A model generated the notes under the pieces. That model had not been told where the DNA came from, ran no database searches, and worked only from the letters and a program-made list of their open reading frames with translations. A stretch of DNA of 26,203 nucleotides, taken from contig RHAF01000007.1 of assembly GCA_010028775.1 (NCBI GenBank), forward strand, positions 1 to 26,203, written 5' to 3'. Positions 7,898 to 15,770 of this stretch are shown piece after piece. How positions within the stretch are numbered: the first letter of the stretch is position 1; each line of letters begins with the position of its first letter. The stretch comes from Verrucomicrobiota bacterium (lineage in GTDB: Bacteria; Verrucomicrobiota; Verrucomicrobiia; Methylacidiphilales; Verrucolacustridaceae). The translations under genes and the position numbers were made by a program.

Positions 7898-8614
7898 CTA
7901 GCGAAAACCAAGCCGCCGAATCCTGACACCGAGTTTCGCCGAAAGCCTCTCCTTTAAATCCATCCGCCGGGCGATCTCGTGGCGCCGCGTCGAACTCAGG
8001 CACCGGATCCACGCCACCCCCTTGAATCCATCAATCCGCTCCAGCAACGACTCCTGGGCTGTTTCCTCCCCCGCCACCGCTGCCCAGGCCTCCTGCAGGC
8101 GCCCCTGACTTCCCCGGACCCGGTCCTCCACTTTTTCCACCACCTCGGCCAAAAGCCGCTTGCGGATTCCCGTGGCCTTCGCCGCTAGATCGGGCTTCTT
8201 GCCCAATCCTTTTTGCCCAGCCGCCTTGCCGTAAAGCTCCAACTCCCTCGGCGTCATCCCCCGTCCGTGCGCCTGACGGAAAGCCTCCCGCAGACCCGCC
8301 GCCGCCGACTCCTGGGCCGCCATTCGGTCGTACGTGCCACGCTCAATCCGCAAACGGTCGACATCCCGGGCCGGCCGATTCCCCAAAAGTTCACGGGAAA
8401 TCTCCTTCCGTACCTCGAGGTACTCCGCCCGGGTGACCTTCAGCCAGGGACGATCGGCGGTTCCCTCCCCGATATAGCGATAAAGACCAATCTGATCGGC
8501 GGCCATCCGGCGCCGCTTTGATTTCATCTCCCGGCCAAGCCCGAGCATCCGGTAGGAGCCTAGCTCCTTCCGCTTGGTCTCACTGTCCCGCTGGCTCCAC
8601 GGACGCTCCTGCAT
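7898..8614 (-). CDS. dciA: DUF721 protein, DciA-like DnaB helicase loader
   Basis: The C-terminal 85 or so residues match the DUF721/DciA fold: LQEAWAAVAGEE, a hydrophobic WIRCLSSTRRHEIARR segment and a final LGVRIRRLGFR. DciA proteins load or recruit DnaB in the many bacteria that lack DnaC or DnaI; that role is known for the family, not shown here. The N-terminal 150 or so residues are basic and charged (KSKRRRM, many Arg/Lys/Glu), with no domain I recognise. Starts are uncertain: ATG 8614 overlaps the MFS gene by 35 bases and has GGAGG too close; ATG 8548 lies just after a GGAGC-CTA-GCTCC inverted repeat. The longer open frame to 8686 would overlap the MFS gene deeply and is not preferred. 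It ends 13 bases from the dnaB stop, convergently, and is last in the purD-led series. Confidence 0.8.
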   Translation of the reverse strand: MQERPWSQRDSETKRKELGSYRMLGLGREMKSKRRRMAADQIGLYRYIGEGTADRPWLKVTRAEYLEVRKEISRELLGNRPARDVDRLRIERGTYDRMAAQESAAAGLREAFRQAHGRGMTPRELELYGKAAGQKGLGKKPDLAAKATGIRKRLLAEVVEKVEDRVRGSQGRLQEAWAAVAGEETAQESLLERIDGFKGVAWIRCLSSTRRHEIARRMDLKERLSAKLGVRIRRLGFR

Positions 8615-9821
8615 TCCTCCATTGTACCCGTGCCAAAAGCACCGCCCCGAGGAAAAACCAAACCCCGTTGAGAATGATGCTCGCACGCATTCCGAATAAC
8701 GTCACCAGTCCCCCAAAAAGCAAAGGTCCGACAATGCCTGCTAGTTTCCCCGCAAACCCCCACAGCCCGAAAAGTTCACCCTCCCGGCCGGGCGGTGTCA
8801 GATCCGCCACTGCCGCCCTTCCGGCCGACTGCATCCATCCCATGGCCAATCCGGCCAAGGCCGCCACCCCGTAGAAAGATTGGGGAGAGCGGCTCAGGAA
8901 TGCGCCCACACTCACCGCTCCCCAAACCGCAAGGGAGCCCAACAAAACGCGCCGTGTTCCCGCCCGGTCCTGCCATGACCCGGTCAGAAGGGCGCCTGCC
9001 GCCGCCGCCACCTGCAGACAAACAAAGAGCTTCACTGTTCCCTCTAGCGTGAAGCCAATTTCCCGGCTGGCATAGATCGAGGCGAATCCAACCACGGCGC
9101 TCAGCCCGGACAAAGAGGCAGCCAACCCCAGAAGCAGGCGGATGAGTTCAGGATGCCCCTGAACCGTTCTGAGGATGGCCCTCCAACCGGGCTCGGCCGA
9201 TTGGGCCTGACCCGGAACGGCCCTTTCCCGCAAAAAGAGCATCGTCGGAAGTGCCGCCAAAAACATGAAAGCCGCGGTAGCGGAAAACACGCTACGGATC
9301 GCCTCGCTTCCTCCTTCTCCTATCAACCGCAGGGCTAGGGCCAGTGATGCCAACCCCCCGACGTAGCCAAAGGCCCATCCATAAGCACTCACCCTTCCCC
9401 GCCTTCCGGGCTCAGCCAGTTCCGGCAGGAAAGCCGCCACCAGGTTTTCCCCCAGAAGAAAAGCACAGTTCGCCAATACCAGTGCACCCATCGCTCCAAC
9501 CATCCCAAGGCGCGGCCAACCGAAGGCGAAAGTCCCTGCCACGCAAAGCACGGTCAAAAACACCAAAGCCGGCTTCTTCGAGGCCCGGTGGTCGGTCCAA
9601 CGCCCCAAAAAGGGACCCGCCACCATGGCCATCGCGGCGGAGGCCGAAAGGACGCATCCCCATGCGAACTCGGCCCACGGCGCTCCGCCACAGATGTTCC
9701 GGGTAAAAAAAACCCCGCCCACCACCGTGATCACCACCGTGACGAAGGCGCTGTTGGAGAAGTCATACCAACACCATGCGAAGATTTCCCCTCTCCCCGC
9801 TGCTGGGAATTTTTCTCTCAT
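8580..9821 (-). CDS. MFS transporter, Atg22/UMF1-like
   Basis: This 413-residue integral membrane protein has about 12 hydrophobic segments. It opens with EIFAWCWYDFSNSAFVTVV, the typical first helix of the Atg22-like (UMF1) branch of the major facilitator superfamily. GRWTDHRASKKPAL sits in the loop between helices 2 and 3, and SWQDRAGTRRVLLG is the matching loop in the second half. Substrate is unknown; eukaryotic Atg22 exports amino acids from the vacuole, and bacterial relatives are mostly uncharacterised. The start ATG 9821 overlaps the DUF971 gene stop as ATGA, which implies translational coupling. An open frame continues upstream to 10022, but that part lies inside the DUF971 gene and has no family match, so it is left out. 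Confidence 0.88.
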   Translation of the reverse strand: MREKFPAAGRGEIFAWCWYDFSNSAFVTVVITVVGGVFFTRNICGGAPWAEFAWGCVLSASAAMAMVAGPFLGRWTDHRASKKPALVFLTVLCVAGTFAFGWPRLGMVGAMGALVLANCAFLLGENLVAAFLPELAEPGRRGRVSAYGWAFGYVGGLASLALALRLIGEGGSEAIRSVFSATAAFMFLAALPTMLFLRERAVPGQAQSAEPGWRAILRTVQGHPELIRLLLGLAASLSGLSAVVGFASIYASREIGFTLEGTVKLFVCLQVAAAAGALLTGSWQDRAGTRRVLLGSLAVWGAVSVGAFLSRSPQSFYGVAALAGLAMGWMQSAGRAAVADLTPPGREGELFGLWGFAGKLAGIVGPLLFGGLVTLFGMRASIILNGVWFFLGAVLLARVQWRNAGASVEPAGQ

Positions 9822-10123
9822 CCCACCGGCGGCGCGATCTTCCGCAAATACTCCCAGGAAAAGATTCCTGTCCCGTGCCCATCCTCCCAGGTCGGTTGAA
9901 TCGCGTATCCGCCGACCGTCTGCATGCCCTTCAGCCGAAAACTCTCCCCCTTGAGTTCGATCCCCACCGCAGGCAGAGGCCGTGTCAATCCGGGCTCTCC
10001 CGCACATGCGGCACAGGGACACCTCCTCCGCATCTCCTCCAGGGCCAGGTAGCTTTCCTTTCCATCCGGCCAGCGGATGGCCAACTCGGCACCGATGACC
10101 TGCAAGTCGGCGGGCGCCTGCAA
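9818..10123 (-). CDS. DUF971 (gamma-butyrobetaine hydroxylase N-terminal-like) small protein
   Basis: This 101-residue protein is a stand-alone DUF971 domain. Visible conserved features are ELAIRWPDGKESYLALEEMRRRCPCAAC, then VGGYAIQPTWEDGH and a closing GIFSWEYLRKI. The CPCAxC cysteines and the DGH motif match the metal-binding pattern of this small domain, which is found fused to dioxygenases and near iron-sulfur or Mrp/ApbC genes; a metal-related role is a family-level guess only. The start is TTG, supported by GAGG at a 5-base spacing that overlaps the stop of the fusion gene upstream. The end overlaps the MFS gene as ATGA. Confidence 0.85.
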   Translation of the reverse strand: MQAPADLQVIGAELAIRWPDGKESYLALEEMRRRCPCAACAGEPGLTRPLPAVGIELKGESFRLKGMQTVGGYAIQPTWEDGHGTGIFSWEYLRKIAPPVG

Positions 10124-10128
10124 AAAAA

Positions 10129-10132
10129 CCTC
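10129..10132 (-). promoter_or_regulatory. Shine-Dalgarno overlapping the glyA-fusion stop codon
   Basis: GAGG on the minus strand overlaps the TGA stop of the fusion gene and lies five T bases upstream of the TTG start at 10123. It decides the DUF971 start and suggests termination-reinitiation. Confidence 0.5.
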
Positions 10133-12308
10133 AGGCCGGTAGGGGGAACCGGGCGGTCAACTGGCGCACTTCCGATCTGACCCCCTCGAGGGCAGCGGGG
10201 TCATCGCGCTTCTGCAGGGCCTGGTGGATCAGGTTGGCGATGTCGAACATCTCGGACTCCCTCATTCCCCGGGTGGTCATGGCCGGTGTGCCCAACCGGA
10301 TGCCCGAGGGACGCATCGGGCTGGCGGTGTCAAAGGGGATGGAATTTTTGTTCACAGTGATTCCAGCCGCATCCAAAGCCTCCTGGGCGATCTTTCCGTC
10401 CATCCCAACCGGCCGGAGGTCGACCAGCATGAGATGGTTGTCCGTGCCCCCGGAGACAATCCGGTAACCGTGCTTCTTAAGCCCTTCCGCCAAGGCCCGG
10501 GCATTGCGCACCACCTGCTCCTGGTAAGTCTTGAATTCGGGCTTCAAAGCTTCGGCAAAACAGACGGCTTTGGCGGCGATGACATGCATCAACGGACCTC
10601 CCTGAACACCCGGGAACACCATGGAGTCGATTTCCTTGGCATACTTCGCCTTGCACAGGATGATTCCCCCACGGGGACCCCGCAGACCCTTGTGGGTTGT
10701 GGTGGTGACGAAATCGGCGTGCGGCACCGGATTGGGATGCACCCCTCCCGCCACCAACCCCGAGACATGGGCCATGTCGGCGAAAAGCAACGCCCCAACC
10801 TTGTCGGCGATCTGCCGCATCCTTGCGTAGTCCAGCAACCGTGAGTAGGCGGAGGCCCCCACCGTGATCATCCTGGGTTGAAATTCCTGCGCTGCCTTGT
10901 CGAGGAGATCATAATCCACCCGCTCGGTCTTTGGATCCACCCCGTAGTGCCTCACGGTGTAGAACATGCCGGAAAAATTCTTTGGGTGCCCATGGGTCAG
11001 ATGGCCGCCGTGGGCCAGATCCATGGTCAGGATTTTGTCCCCGTGCTTGAGAAAGGCGAAATAGACCGCCGTGTTGGCCTGGGCCCCGGAGTGGGGTTGC
11101 ACGTTGGCGTGCTCGGCCCCGAAGAGCTGCTTGGCTCGGTCGATCGCCGCCTGTTCCACATCGTCGACAAACTCGCAACCCCCGTACCAACGCCGTCCCG
11201 GATATCCCTCGGCATACTTATTGGTCAGACAGGAGCCCTGGGCCTGCATGACCGCCGGACTGGTGAAGTTTTCCGAGGCGATCAGCTCGATGTTTTCCGC
11301 TTGGCGCCGATGTTCCTGCCGGATCGCCTGAGCAATGCGCTCATCGCCTCCGGCCAGATCCGGGCCCACCGGTTCGCCCCGGCGCGAGCCAGCCAAGGCG
11401 GCCATCCGCTCGATCCTCTGTTCACTCTTTCCCCCGGCGAAGGCCGTGGCCACCCAGGCCTGGACGCAGGCGCGGGCATCGGAGGCCCCCAACTCATCCG
11501 AGCCAAGGCAAAGCACATTCGCATGGTAACGTTCACGGGCCAGTCGGGCGGTTTCGGGCGACTCCACCACCACGGCACGGACCTTGGCAAACCGGTTGGC
11601 CGCCATGCAAAGACCGATGCCGGACCGGCCCACCAGCACCGCCCCCTGGATCCGTCCGTCGGAAATGGCTTCGGCCGCCGCCTTGGCAATCTCCGGATAC
11701 TCCGCTCCCTCCGGCGTGGAAATGGAAACCGTCGCACAACCCTCCCGCCGGAGAACTTCCTGGGACTCGGAAAGCAGAATTCTGCCGGAGGGATCACCGG
11801 CCAAACCCACCGACATCTGGCTGGCGAAGGAGGAAACCTTGGCGGGAATTTTCGTGCTTTGCACCACCTCAAGAAGGTAAGGCATGGCTTTGCGGATCTG
11901 GTCCCGGCAGGCGCGATAGGTCTCCTTCGATTGCCCGATGGGGTCATCCACCTCGCGGTCCTCGGGGGAAAGACCCGGATCAAACTCGCGCACCAGGAAC
12001 ACCTTCTCGGCCGCCGAGGGATAGAGCAAGAGAAGCGAATCAAGGTGCCCGTAAGTCATGACAAAAATATGGTCGGCCCGGCGGATCATTTCGTGGTTGA
12101 TCGGTTGGCTCCGCTGGCGGGAAATGTCGCAGCCCAGTTCCCGCATCACCTCGATGGCATGATGGCTGGGGGTTTGCCCGGACACGGCCCCGATGCCCGC
12201 CGACTCCACCACGATATCCCGGTTCCCATTCAGTTCTTTTCGGCAGAGCTCTTCCGCCATCGGACTCCGGCAAACATTGCCGGTACAGACAAAAACAACT
12301 CGTTTCAC
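10131..12308 (-). CDS. glyA: Triple fusion: low-MW protein tyrosine phosphatase / RpiB-like / serine hydroxymethyltransferase
   Basis: This is one uninterrupted 725-residue frame with three modules. Residues 1-145 are a low-molecular-weight PTP: FVCTGNVCRSPMAE gives the CX5R loop (Cys8, Arg14), and VDDP (121-122) gives the general acid. Residues about 165-300 resemble RpiB (ribose-5-phosphate isomerase B), but DHAG is replaced by DPSG (172) and CGTG by GRSG (226-229), so the usual His and Cys are missing. Residues about 315-725 are full-length PLP-dependent SHMT: ENIELIASENF, GYPGRRWYGG and TTTTHKGLRGPRGG with the Schiff-base Lys (about 540). SHMT makes glycine and 5,10-methylene-THF from serine. 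GTG 12308 is chosen because it overlaps the upstream stop as GTGA and fits the PTP N-terminus; a TTG at 12329 is the alternative. purD, which uses glycine, lies two genes upstream. Confidence 0.93.
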   Translation of the reverse strand: MKRVVFVCTGNVCRSPMAEELCRKELNGNRDIVVESAGIGAVSGQTPSHHAIEVMRELGCDISRQRSQPINHEMIRRADHIFVMTYGHLDSLLLLYPSAAEKVFLVREFDPGLSPEDREVDDPIGQSKETYRACRDQIRKAMPYLLEVVQSTKIPAKVSSFASQMSVGLAGDPSGRILLSESQEVLRREGCATVSISTPEGAEYPEIAKAAAEAISDGRIQGAVLVGRSGIGLCMAANRFAKVRAVVVESPETARLARERYHANVLCLGSDELGASDARACVQAWVATAFAGGKSEQRIERMAALAGSRRGEPVGPDLAGGDERIAQAIRQEHRRQAENIELIASENFTSPAVMQAQGSCLTNKYAEGYPGRRWYGGCEFVDDVEQAAIDRAKQLFGAEHANVQPHSGAQANTAVYFAFLKHGDKILTMDLAHGGHLTHGHPKNFSGMFYTVRHYGVDPKTERVDYDLLDKAAQEFQPRMITVGASAYSRLLDYARMRQIADKVGALLFADMAHVSGLVAGGVHPNPVPHADFVTTTTHKGLRGPRGGIILCKAKYAKEIDSMVFPGVQGGPLMHVIAAKAVCFAEALKPEFKTYQEQVVRNARALAEGLKKHGYRIVSGGTDNHLMLVDLRPVGMDGKIAQEALDAAGITVNKNSIPFDTASPMRPSGIRLGTPAMTTRGMRESEMFDIANLIHQALQKRDDPAALEGVRSEVRQLTARFPLPA

Positions 12309-13510
12309 GCGTTCAGGTAGGTAGACCAATTTTGGCCACGAAAATTGCCTGGGTCAATCGAGGCCCTTCGGGGTGGGATTTTTCGGATCATCCGCAGCAG
12401 ATCACCCGCCCTTTGCAAGCCCCTGTCCTGCGGAGGCCTCTTGGCCTCGCTCTCTTTGCCCGAAACAGGTTCGGGGCTCTCATTCTCGACCTCCATGTCC
12501 CCCAGTCGCATCAGGGAGGCCTCGTTGGCCCTCTTGATCGCCGGCACCTCGGCGATGGTTGAGGCGATCGTGGCCTCGCCTCCTGGCCAGATCTCCGTGT
12601 CGACAAAACCCTCGCAGGCCAGATCGACATCCGGGAGGATCGGACGTCCCGCCCCCTTGCGTCCCCCGGGCAGCAGAATCTCCCCCTTCACACGAAAGAC
12701 GGAACGCCCGGAGGATAACCGTGTCTCCCCCAGCAGGCCTGGTTGACCGGAGGTGGCTTGCCCAAGGAGGATGGCTCCGCTTCTTTCCTGCAGGACGGAG
12801 GCCACCAGTTCACCCACCCCCCTGAGATTGGATCCAATCAGGACAATCAGCGGCGTCCCGCCGCCCAACCCCAAGGGTTGCCGATCCGACCTGAAAATTT
12901 TCTCCCGCCCGTTTTCATCCCTCCAGGTGAAAAGCACTTCCCCGGGCGTGACAAACAGTCCGCAGATCTCCGCCGCCGACTCCAGACTTTGCACCGGGAG
13001 GCACTCCCGCAAATCCAAGATGGCCCCCAGGGGATTTTTTTGCCGCCACACCGACCAGTCCCGGCCCATGGCATCGGCCAGGGCCGTCCCGAGATGGCGA
13101 ACCCGCCAATAGGCCACGTTGCCCGGCAACCACTCGGCCACCCAAGGCCGTTCCGGAGCGGCCACCTTGACCGGTTCCGCCACCGCCCATCGCCCTCCCG
13201 ATTGCTCCAAAAGCTTTCCGACCTGGGCGGGAGTTGCCTCGCCGATGCCCGCCTCCAGTTCGTTTCCCAAGACCCTCAGAATTTCCTGGGCCTCCGCCGG
13301 CTTCAGGGGAGCCACTGGCTTGGGAGCCGGCACGGCCGCAGACCGGGTCATGGGGGCGGAAGGGGAGGACGGGGAAACATTCCTTTGGCGTGCCCGGGCT
13401 TTTTCCAAAAGGACCAAAACCCTGTTTTGAATTTTGGGGATTTGGGGAGCCACGAGGATTCCGGCCACTAAACCGGTCAGCAAAAGGACGGGACTGCGAA
13501 CATGCTTCAT
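12305..13510 (-). CDS. S41 peptidase-like protein without catalytic residues
   Basis: This 401-residue protein has an N-terminal hydrophobic anchor (VLLLTGLVAGILVA), a Pro/Ala/Ser-rich stretch (about 44-75) and then a tail-specific-protease-like core. The core is recognisable from VAYWRVRHLG (132), GAILDLREC (162), TPLIVLIGSN (219), GAILLGQATSGQ (245), an LSSGRSVFRVKGEILLPGG strand pair and the family ending GRPILPDVDL (288). Active S41 enzymes have a serine in an SASASE-type loop and a lysine in GKTSFGKG. Here these positions read NLRGVGE and GQATSGQ, so both Ser and Lys are absent. No PDZ domain is seen. It is likely a non-enzymatic periplasmic or membrane-bound relative. The stop overlaps the start of the fusion gene (GTGA), and purD ends 53 bases upstream. 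The link to S41 is good; the function is unknown. Confidence 0.72.
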   Translation of the reverse strand: MKHVRSPVLLLTGLVAGILVAPQIPKIQNRVLVLLEKARARQRNVSPSSPSAPMTRSAAVPAPKPVAPLKPAEAQEILRVLGNELEAGIGEATPAQVGKLLEQSGGRWAVAEPVKVAAPERPWVAEWLPGNVAYWRVRHLGTALADAMGRDWSVWRQKNPLGAILDLRECLPVQSLESAAEICGLFVTPGEVLFTWRDENGREKIFRSDRQPLGLGGGTPLIVLIGSNLRGVGELVASVLQERSGAILLGQATSGQPGLLGETRLSSGRSVFRVKGEILLPGGRKGAGRPILPDVDLACEGFVDTEIWPGGEATIASTIAEVPAIKRANEASLMRLGDMEVENESPEPVSGKESEAKRPPQDRGLQRAGDLLRMIRKIPPRRASIDPGNFRGQNWSTYLNA

Positions 13511-13563
13511 TAATAGGCGACTCTATCCATCCCGGCGGATTCTTCCACCCCGAGTTGCCCGCC

Positions 13564-14847
13564 TCATGCCACGCTTTTCCTCAGAGCACGGTGACCGATA
13601 TCCTGCCGATAGTGCATGCCTTCAAAACAGATCTCCCGGACAGCTGCGTAGGCCCTGTCCCGTCCATTTTCCAGATTCGAACCCCAACCCGTGACCGCCA
13701 TCACCCGGCCTCCCGAAACCCGAATGCCTTCTTTATCCGCTTTTGTTCCGGCGTGAAAAACAGCCGAATCGGCCACCCCTTGGCCAAAACGGATCGGCTG
13801 CCCGAGAACCGGCTGGGCCGGATATCCGGGGGCCGCGAGTACCACCGTCATCGCCGCCCCAGCCCCGGTGCGGACCGTTGTTCCCCGCAGTTTCCCGTCC
13901 GCCGCGGCACCCAACAGGTCCCACAGGGGGGTCTCCAACAGGGGTAGAAGGACCTCCGTCTCCGGATCGCCAAAGCGGGCATTGAACTCCAGAACCTTGG
14001 GCCCTTCCTTCGTCAGCATCAGCCCGGCATAAAGAACCCCTCGATAATCGATATTTCGTTTGGCCAGCCCCGCAAGGGTCGGTTGGAGGATTTTTTCCTT
14101 CACCTCCCGCAATAGGTCGGGGGTGGCTTTGGGCGCCGGGGCATAGGCCCCCATGCCCCCGGTGTTTAATCCCGTATCCCCCTCTCCCACGCGCTTGTGA
14201 TCCTGCGCTCCCGGCAGGACCACCAGATTTTTTCCGTCCGTGACCGCATGGACGCTTAGCTCCTCCCCGTCCAAAAACTCCTCGATCAATACCTTTGACC
14301 CGGCTTCGCCAAAAACCCGGTCAGCCATCATTTCGTGGATGGCCTTCGCCGCCTGCTCGTGGGTTTCCGCGATCACCACTCCCTTGCCCGCCGCCAATCC
14401 GTCCGCCTTGACCACCTGTGGACACGGCAGGGAGGTGCTGAACCGGACCGCCTCCTTTTCGTCCGTGAAAGATCCCGCCTTGGCCGTGGGTATTTTTTCC
14501 GAAACCAATAGTTCCTTGCAGAAGGATTTGCTTCCCTCCAGCCGCGCCCCGTCCGCCCCCGGTCCAAAGACCCGAAGACCCTTGGCCCGCAGACGATCCG
14601 CCAATCCGGCACATAACGGTGCCTCGGGACCGACCACCACCAGACCCGGCCTCTCCTTTTCCGCCCAGCGGGTCAACCCGTCCACATCGGTCGCCGCAAA
14701 CGGAAGATTGGTCCCCAGCTGGGCGGTGCCCGCGTTGCCAGGGGCAAACCAGATCTTCCGGATTCTCGGATCCCGGCCGAAGGACCACCCCATCGCATGC
14801 TCCCTGCCTCCTCCTCCCACAATGAGCACCGTGTATGCATCCCCCAT
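13564..14847 (-). CDS. purD: Phosphoribosylamine-glycine ligase (GAR synthetase)
   Basis: PurD is an ATP-grasp ligase that joins glycine to 5-phosphoribosylamine, the second step of purine synthesis, in the cytoplasm. The 427-residue length is normal. The N-terminal domain begins VLIVGGGGREHAMGW and has FAPGNAGT and VVGPEAPLCAGLAD. The ATP-grasp part has VVKADGLAAGKGVVIA, the metal/ATP segment AQDHKRVGEGDTGLNTGGMGAY, and VLEFNARFGDPETEVLLP. The C-terminal domain ends normally. ATG 14847 matches the family start. It heads the minus-strand series that includes the glyA fusion two genes downstream. Upstream lies a 101-base divergent region shared with the DUF3108 gene. Confidence 0.97.
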   Translation of the reverse strand: MGDAYTVLIVGGGGREHAMGWSFGRDPRIRKIWFAPGNAGTAQLGTNLPFAATDVDGLTRWAEKERPGLVVVGPEAPLCAGLADRLRAKGLRVFGPGADGARLEGSKSFCKELLVSEKIPTAKAGSFTDEKEAVRFSTSLPCPQVVKADGLAAGKGVVIAETHEQAAKAIHEMMADRVFGEAGSKVLIEEFLDGEELSVHAVTDGKNLVVLPGAQDHKRVGEGDTGLNTGGMGAYAPAPKATPDLLREVKEKILQPTLAGLAKRNIDYRGVLYAGLMLTKEGPKVLEFNARFGDPETEVLLPLLETPLWDLLGAAADGKLRGTTVRTGAGAAMTVVLAAPGYPAQPVLGQPIRFGQGVADSAVFHAGTKADKEGIRVSGGRVMAVTGWGSNLENGRDRAYAAVREICFEGMHYRQDIGHRALRKSVA

Positions 14848-14948
14848 GAAGCGCCCTGTTCTCGCAACTTGCGGCGATTTCGAAAGAAAAGAGTTCCCAC
14901 ATCCTCACATCGGTTTTGCATCACCGGTGAAAGAGGTAGTTTACCCCT

Positions 14949-15764
14949 ATGTTTAGGCTTGGAATCACCCTCATGGTTTGTGCCCTGCCGCTCCGAGCCC
15001 TGGCTGAATCCGTGCAATCCCTACCCTGGTCTGACGGAGAAAAGCTCGTTTACCTGATCCAGTGGGGTCCCTTGGAAGCGGCCGAAGCCATCTTTTCCGC
15101 TCAAAACGACCCGAAAAAAGATGACGCCCAGAGATTTGAACTCTTTCTCCGTTCCCGAGGTCCGGTGGAAGCCTTCTTTCCGATCCGCAGTCGCTTTGCC
15201 TCCCTGACCCAACTCCGCCCGTGGCGCTCCCTGGAATACACCCAAGACCGTTCCGAGGGTGGGAATGTCCGCAATCGTAAAACCATTCCAGACTACTCCG
15301 TTAAATTGGGCCGCTTCTTTCCCGGTCCGGGGAAGCCGGAGGAGAATTTCGATCTCCCCGAGGGTCCGGCCGAGGATTTCGGCTCCATGCTTTACCACGT
15401 CCGCGCCCACCCATGGAAAGCCGGCGAATCGCTCCAATGGAACGTCCTCGAAAACAAGGAACCCCTTTTTGCCAAGATGACCTGCACCCGCATCGAGCAG
15501 ATCGAGCTGGAGGATGAAAAACCGCGCCGCCTGATCGAGATTCTGGGCGAGCCGGTCGGCGCCTCCACCCGACACAAAGGGTGGATGAAACTGTGGATGA
15601 CCGACGACCCGCGCCGCATCCCCGTGATGGCTAAATTAAAATTCCAGTACGGAACTTTTGATATTCTGCTCATCCGGGGTGGCGGTCCGGAACTGGATCT
15701 GACCCGTGACGGCGAACCTTATGCCGTTTATTCAGATTCCGACCGCCCCCACCCTTCCCCCTGA
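14949..15764 (+). CDS. DUF3108 secreted protein
   Basis: This 271-residue protein has a cleavable signal peptide (residues 1-19, MFRLGITLMVCALPLRALA) and so is predicted to be periplasmic or envelope-bound. The mature part starts with the DUF3108 hallmark GEKLVYLIQWGPLEAAEAIFSA, followed by a beta-rich domain with FFPIRSRFASLTQ, MLYHVRAHPWKAGESLQWNV, GWMKLWMTDDPRRIPVMAKLK and a final FDILLI strand. Family members are abundant in Gram-negative bacteria and have no firmly assigned function. AGAGG lies about 12 bases before the ATG, which is farther than usual. It is transcribed alone on the plus strand, divergent from purD, and ends convergently six bases from the cytochrome gene. Confidence 0.82.
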   Translation: MFRLGITLMVCALPLRALAESVQSLPWSDGEKLVYLIQWGPLEAAEAIFSAQNDPKKDDAQRFELFLRSRGPVEAFFPIRSRFASLTQLRPWRSLEYTQDRSEGGNVRNRKTIPDYSVKLGRFFPGPGKPEENFDLPEGPAEDFGSMLYHVRAHPWKAGESLQWNVLENKEPLFAKMTCTRIEQIELEDEKPRRLIEILGEPVGASTRHKGWMKLWMTDDPRRIPVMAKLKFQYGTFDILLIRGGGPELDLTRDGEPYAVYSDSDRPHPSP

Positions 15765-15770
15765 AATCGG

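Noticed and set aside
9822..10022. N-terminal extension of the MFS gene
   Set aside because: It overlaps the DUF971 gene in another frame, and the ATGA start at 9821 gives the family N-terminus.
10878..12320. Long plus-strand open frame (480 codons) opposite the glyA fusion
   Set aside because: It is antisense to a strongly conserved gene, is rich in His/Gly/Arg typical of mirrored GC-rich codons, and has no recognisable motif.
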